This document shows, one piece after another, positions 5,998 through 6,410 of a stretch of DNA of 6,410 bases. The position numbers and the translations under genes are program-made. Within the stretch, counting starts at the first letter, position 1; each line of letters starts with the position of its first letter. The stretch covers positions 1-6,410 of the forward strand of contig CAKOFP010000213.1 of NCBI GenBank assembly GCA_933226995.1. Reading direction: 5' to 3'. The DNA is from Candidatus Nitrosopolaris rasttigaisensis. Lineage in GTDB: Archaea > Thermoproteota > Nitrososphaeria > Nitrososphaerales > Nitrososphaeraceae. Below the pieces are notes generated by a model. It made no database searches. It was not told where the DNA came from and worked only from the letters and a program-made list of their open reading frames with translations.

Positions 5998-6013
5998 GGC
6001 TCTGTTGCAAAAG
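5998..6013 (+). repeat. IS6-family-like terminal inverted repeat, solo end
   Basis: GGCTCTGTTGCAAAAG begins with the 14-nt string that I know as the end of IS6-family elements (GGCTCTGTTGCAAA in IS6100 and relatives). In this orientation the element would extend to the right. No matching TTTGCAACAGAGCC end and no DDE transposase frame are found by 6410. It may be a remnant end, a solo end used in a rearrangement, or a long coincidence. GC content rises sharply right at this point. Confidence 0.4.
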
Positions 6014-6059
6014 CGGGTGTTGAGATAGGCTGTTGAATGTCGGGCGCTTTCGTTGCGTA

Positions 6060-6131
6060 ACGGGTTCTAGTCGTACTGCCTATGTTTAAATAGACCGTAT
6101 AACGGCCGCCGCCTCAAGGAGGTGAACCCGT
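6060..6131. repeat. Inverted repeat flanking the miniprotein promoter
   Basis: ACGGGTTC (6060-6067) and GAACCCGT (6124-6131) are a perfect 8-bp inverted pair separated by 56 nt. The TATA box 6085-6092 lies inside the loop, and the right arm sits between the two Shine-Dalgarno-like sites of the miniprotein. If transcription starts near 6115 the left arm is not in the mRNA, so a DNA-level role such as paired protein binding would be more plausible than an RNA hairpin. Confidence 0.3.
6085..6092 (+). promoter_or_regulatory. TATA box of the 33-aa miniprotein gene
   Basis: TTTAAATA is a close match to the archaeal TATA-box consensus. Initiation about 26 nt from its centre falls near 6113-6116, directly before the Shine-Dalgarno-like sequence at 6116, leaving a leader of about 26-30 nt. 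Confidence 0.5.
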
Positions 6132-6137
6132 AGGTGA
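6116..6137 (+). promoter_or_regulatory. Two Shine-Dalgarno-like sequences before the miniprotein
   Basis: AAGGAGGTGA (6116-6125) is a full-length complement to the usual 16S 3' end, but lies 16 nt before ATG 6142. AGGTGA (6132-6137) is shorter but correctly spaced, four bases from the ATG. GTG triplets within both sites open frames that stop at once, so ATG 6142 is the only useful start. Confidence 0.5.
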
Positions 6138-6141
6138 CACA

Positions 6142-6243
6142 ATGAATGAAATTTGTAGATTGCTAAATGCGGCCAGCGTCGTGGTCACGGTGCTCGGTGC
6201 CGCAATAGTAGTCGCCCAAATAGCAAATGATTGTCCGTGTTAG
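6142..6243 (+). CDS. 33-aa single-span membrane miniprotein
   Basis: ATG to TAG, 33 codons. After a short polar N-terminus with Cys5 comes one hydrophobic stretch (about residues 7-28, rich in Val, Ala, Leu and Ile with a Gly near the middle), long enough to cross a membrane once, followed by a short tail ending Cys-Pro-Cys. The coding case rests on signals rather than length: an archaeal TATA box (6085-6092), Shine-Dalgarno sequences (6116-6137), a plausible membrane helix and a T-run terminator 40 nt after the stop. The segment is GC-richer than its neighbours and lies just inside the IS6-like end. I recognise no family. Possible roles include a small membrane regulator or a type I toxin-like peptide, neither supported directly. 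Confidence 0.5.
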   Translation: MNEICRLLNAASVVVTVLGAAIVVAQIANDCPC

Positions 6244-6283
6244 TCAGCCAGACTAGCATTGTGATGTAGTATAAGAGCTCCCC

Positions 6284-6289
6284 TTTTTT
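6284..6289 (+). terminator. T-run terminator after the miniprotein
   Basis: CCCC followed by six T, 40 nt after the miniprotein stop and preceded by the palindrome GAGCTC (6275-6280). Archaeal intrinsic termination needs little more than such a T-run. It marks the probable end of a monocistronic transcript of roughly 170 nt. Confidence 0.4.
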
Positions 6290-6308
6290 CACCAGCATAA
6301 AATATTAT

Positions 6309-6410
6309 TTGGACACTGATAAACATTTCCATGATAATCCGTATATATTTGGATGTCGAATACTAGATGAAGGCAAAGACAACTTACAGCATCCAATAGC
6401 ACCTTATGGG
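6309..6410 (+). CDS. Open frame running off the right edge, unknown product
   Basis: A frame open from 6270 to the window end contains no ATG or GTG; the only usual start codon is TTG 6309, followed by DTDKHFHDNPYIFGCRILDEG and continuing to the edge. The residue mix is protein-like and the other two plus-strand frames are broken by stops, but about 47 open codons are not strong evidence. No ribosome binding site is visible. It may be the start of a gene, a degraded gene, or chance. Confidence 0.22.
   Translation, partial: MDTDKHFHDNPYIFGCRILDEGKDNLQHPIAPYG

Noticed and set aside
6060..6140. tRNA-like GGGTTCTAGTC string
   Set aside because: No matching T-stem, acceptor stem or anticodon arm can be drawn around it.
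6261..6319. C/D box guide RNA suggested by GTGATGT and CTGA
   Set aside because: The C box is imperfect and no terminal stem or internal C'/D' pair was found.
1..6410. CRISPR array, rRNA or tRNA genes, defence cassette
   Set aside because: No regularly spaced repeats, rRNA-like or cloverleaf sequences, and no defence-type proteins were seen on either strand.

Overview
The window looks like chromosomal DNA of an ammonia-oxidising-type archaeon (Thaumarchaeota/Nitrososphaeria). This rests on several things: a methylmalonyl-CoA mutase large subunit that ends after the mutase domain, with no B12-binding domain attached; an archaeal-type methionyl-tRNA synthetase; an archaeal NadM-type NMN adenylyltransferase; a short methylmalonyl-CoA epimerase; and TATA-box promoters placed for leaderless or nearly leaderless mRNAs. 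The lineage call comes from recognising the protein families, not from a marker gene.

Layout. Positions 2-661 (+) hold the C-terminal part of the methylmalonyl-CoA mutase catalytic subunit, cut by the window edge. A 117-nt spacer (662-778) carries a palindromic candidate operator. Positions 779-1975 (+) encode S-adenosylhomocysteine hydrolase with a TTG start and a shortened C-terminus. A second 118-nt spacer carries more copies of the same candidate operator and a TATA box. It is followed by metG (2094-3773, GTG start) and nadM (3763-4314), which overlap by 11 nt. The 195-nt convergent spacer (4315-4509) has no convincing gene. On the minus strand, read right to left, are a PadR-family regulator (5951-5448), an unrecognised 119-aa protein (5389-5030) and methylmalonyl-CoA epimerase (4911-4510).

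The right end, 5952-6410, has no large gene but is structured. It holds the leaderless padR promoter, a 14-nt match to IS6-family terminal inverted repeats at 5998, a segment of about 240 nt with visibly higher GC (about 50% by hand count against 33-37% on either side), a well-formed archaeal promoter driving a 33-codon membrane miniprotein (6142-6243), a T-run terminator, and a short open frame leaving the window.

How the genes fit together. The mutase and epimerase act in consecutive steps between succinyl-CoA and methylmalonyl-CoA; in Thaumarchaeota these belong to the 3-hydroxypropionate/4-hydroxybutyrate carbon-fixation cycle. Between them sit three genes linked to the methyl cycle and NAD: AhcY (NAD-dependent, releases homocysteine), MetG (uses methionine) and NadM (makes NAD+).

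The most interesting signal is a 9-mer, ATATCNCTA. It occurs six times exactly in the spacers upstream of ahcY, metG and padR, and I found only one further exact copy, inside ahcY. Two tandem copies lie over the padR start, so a small PadR regulon covering ahcY and metG is a testable hypothesis.
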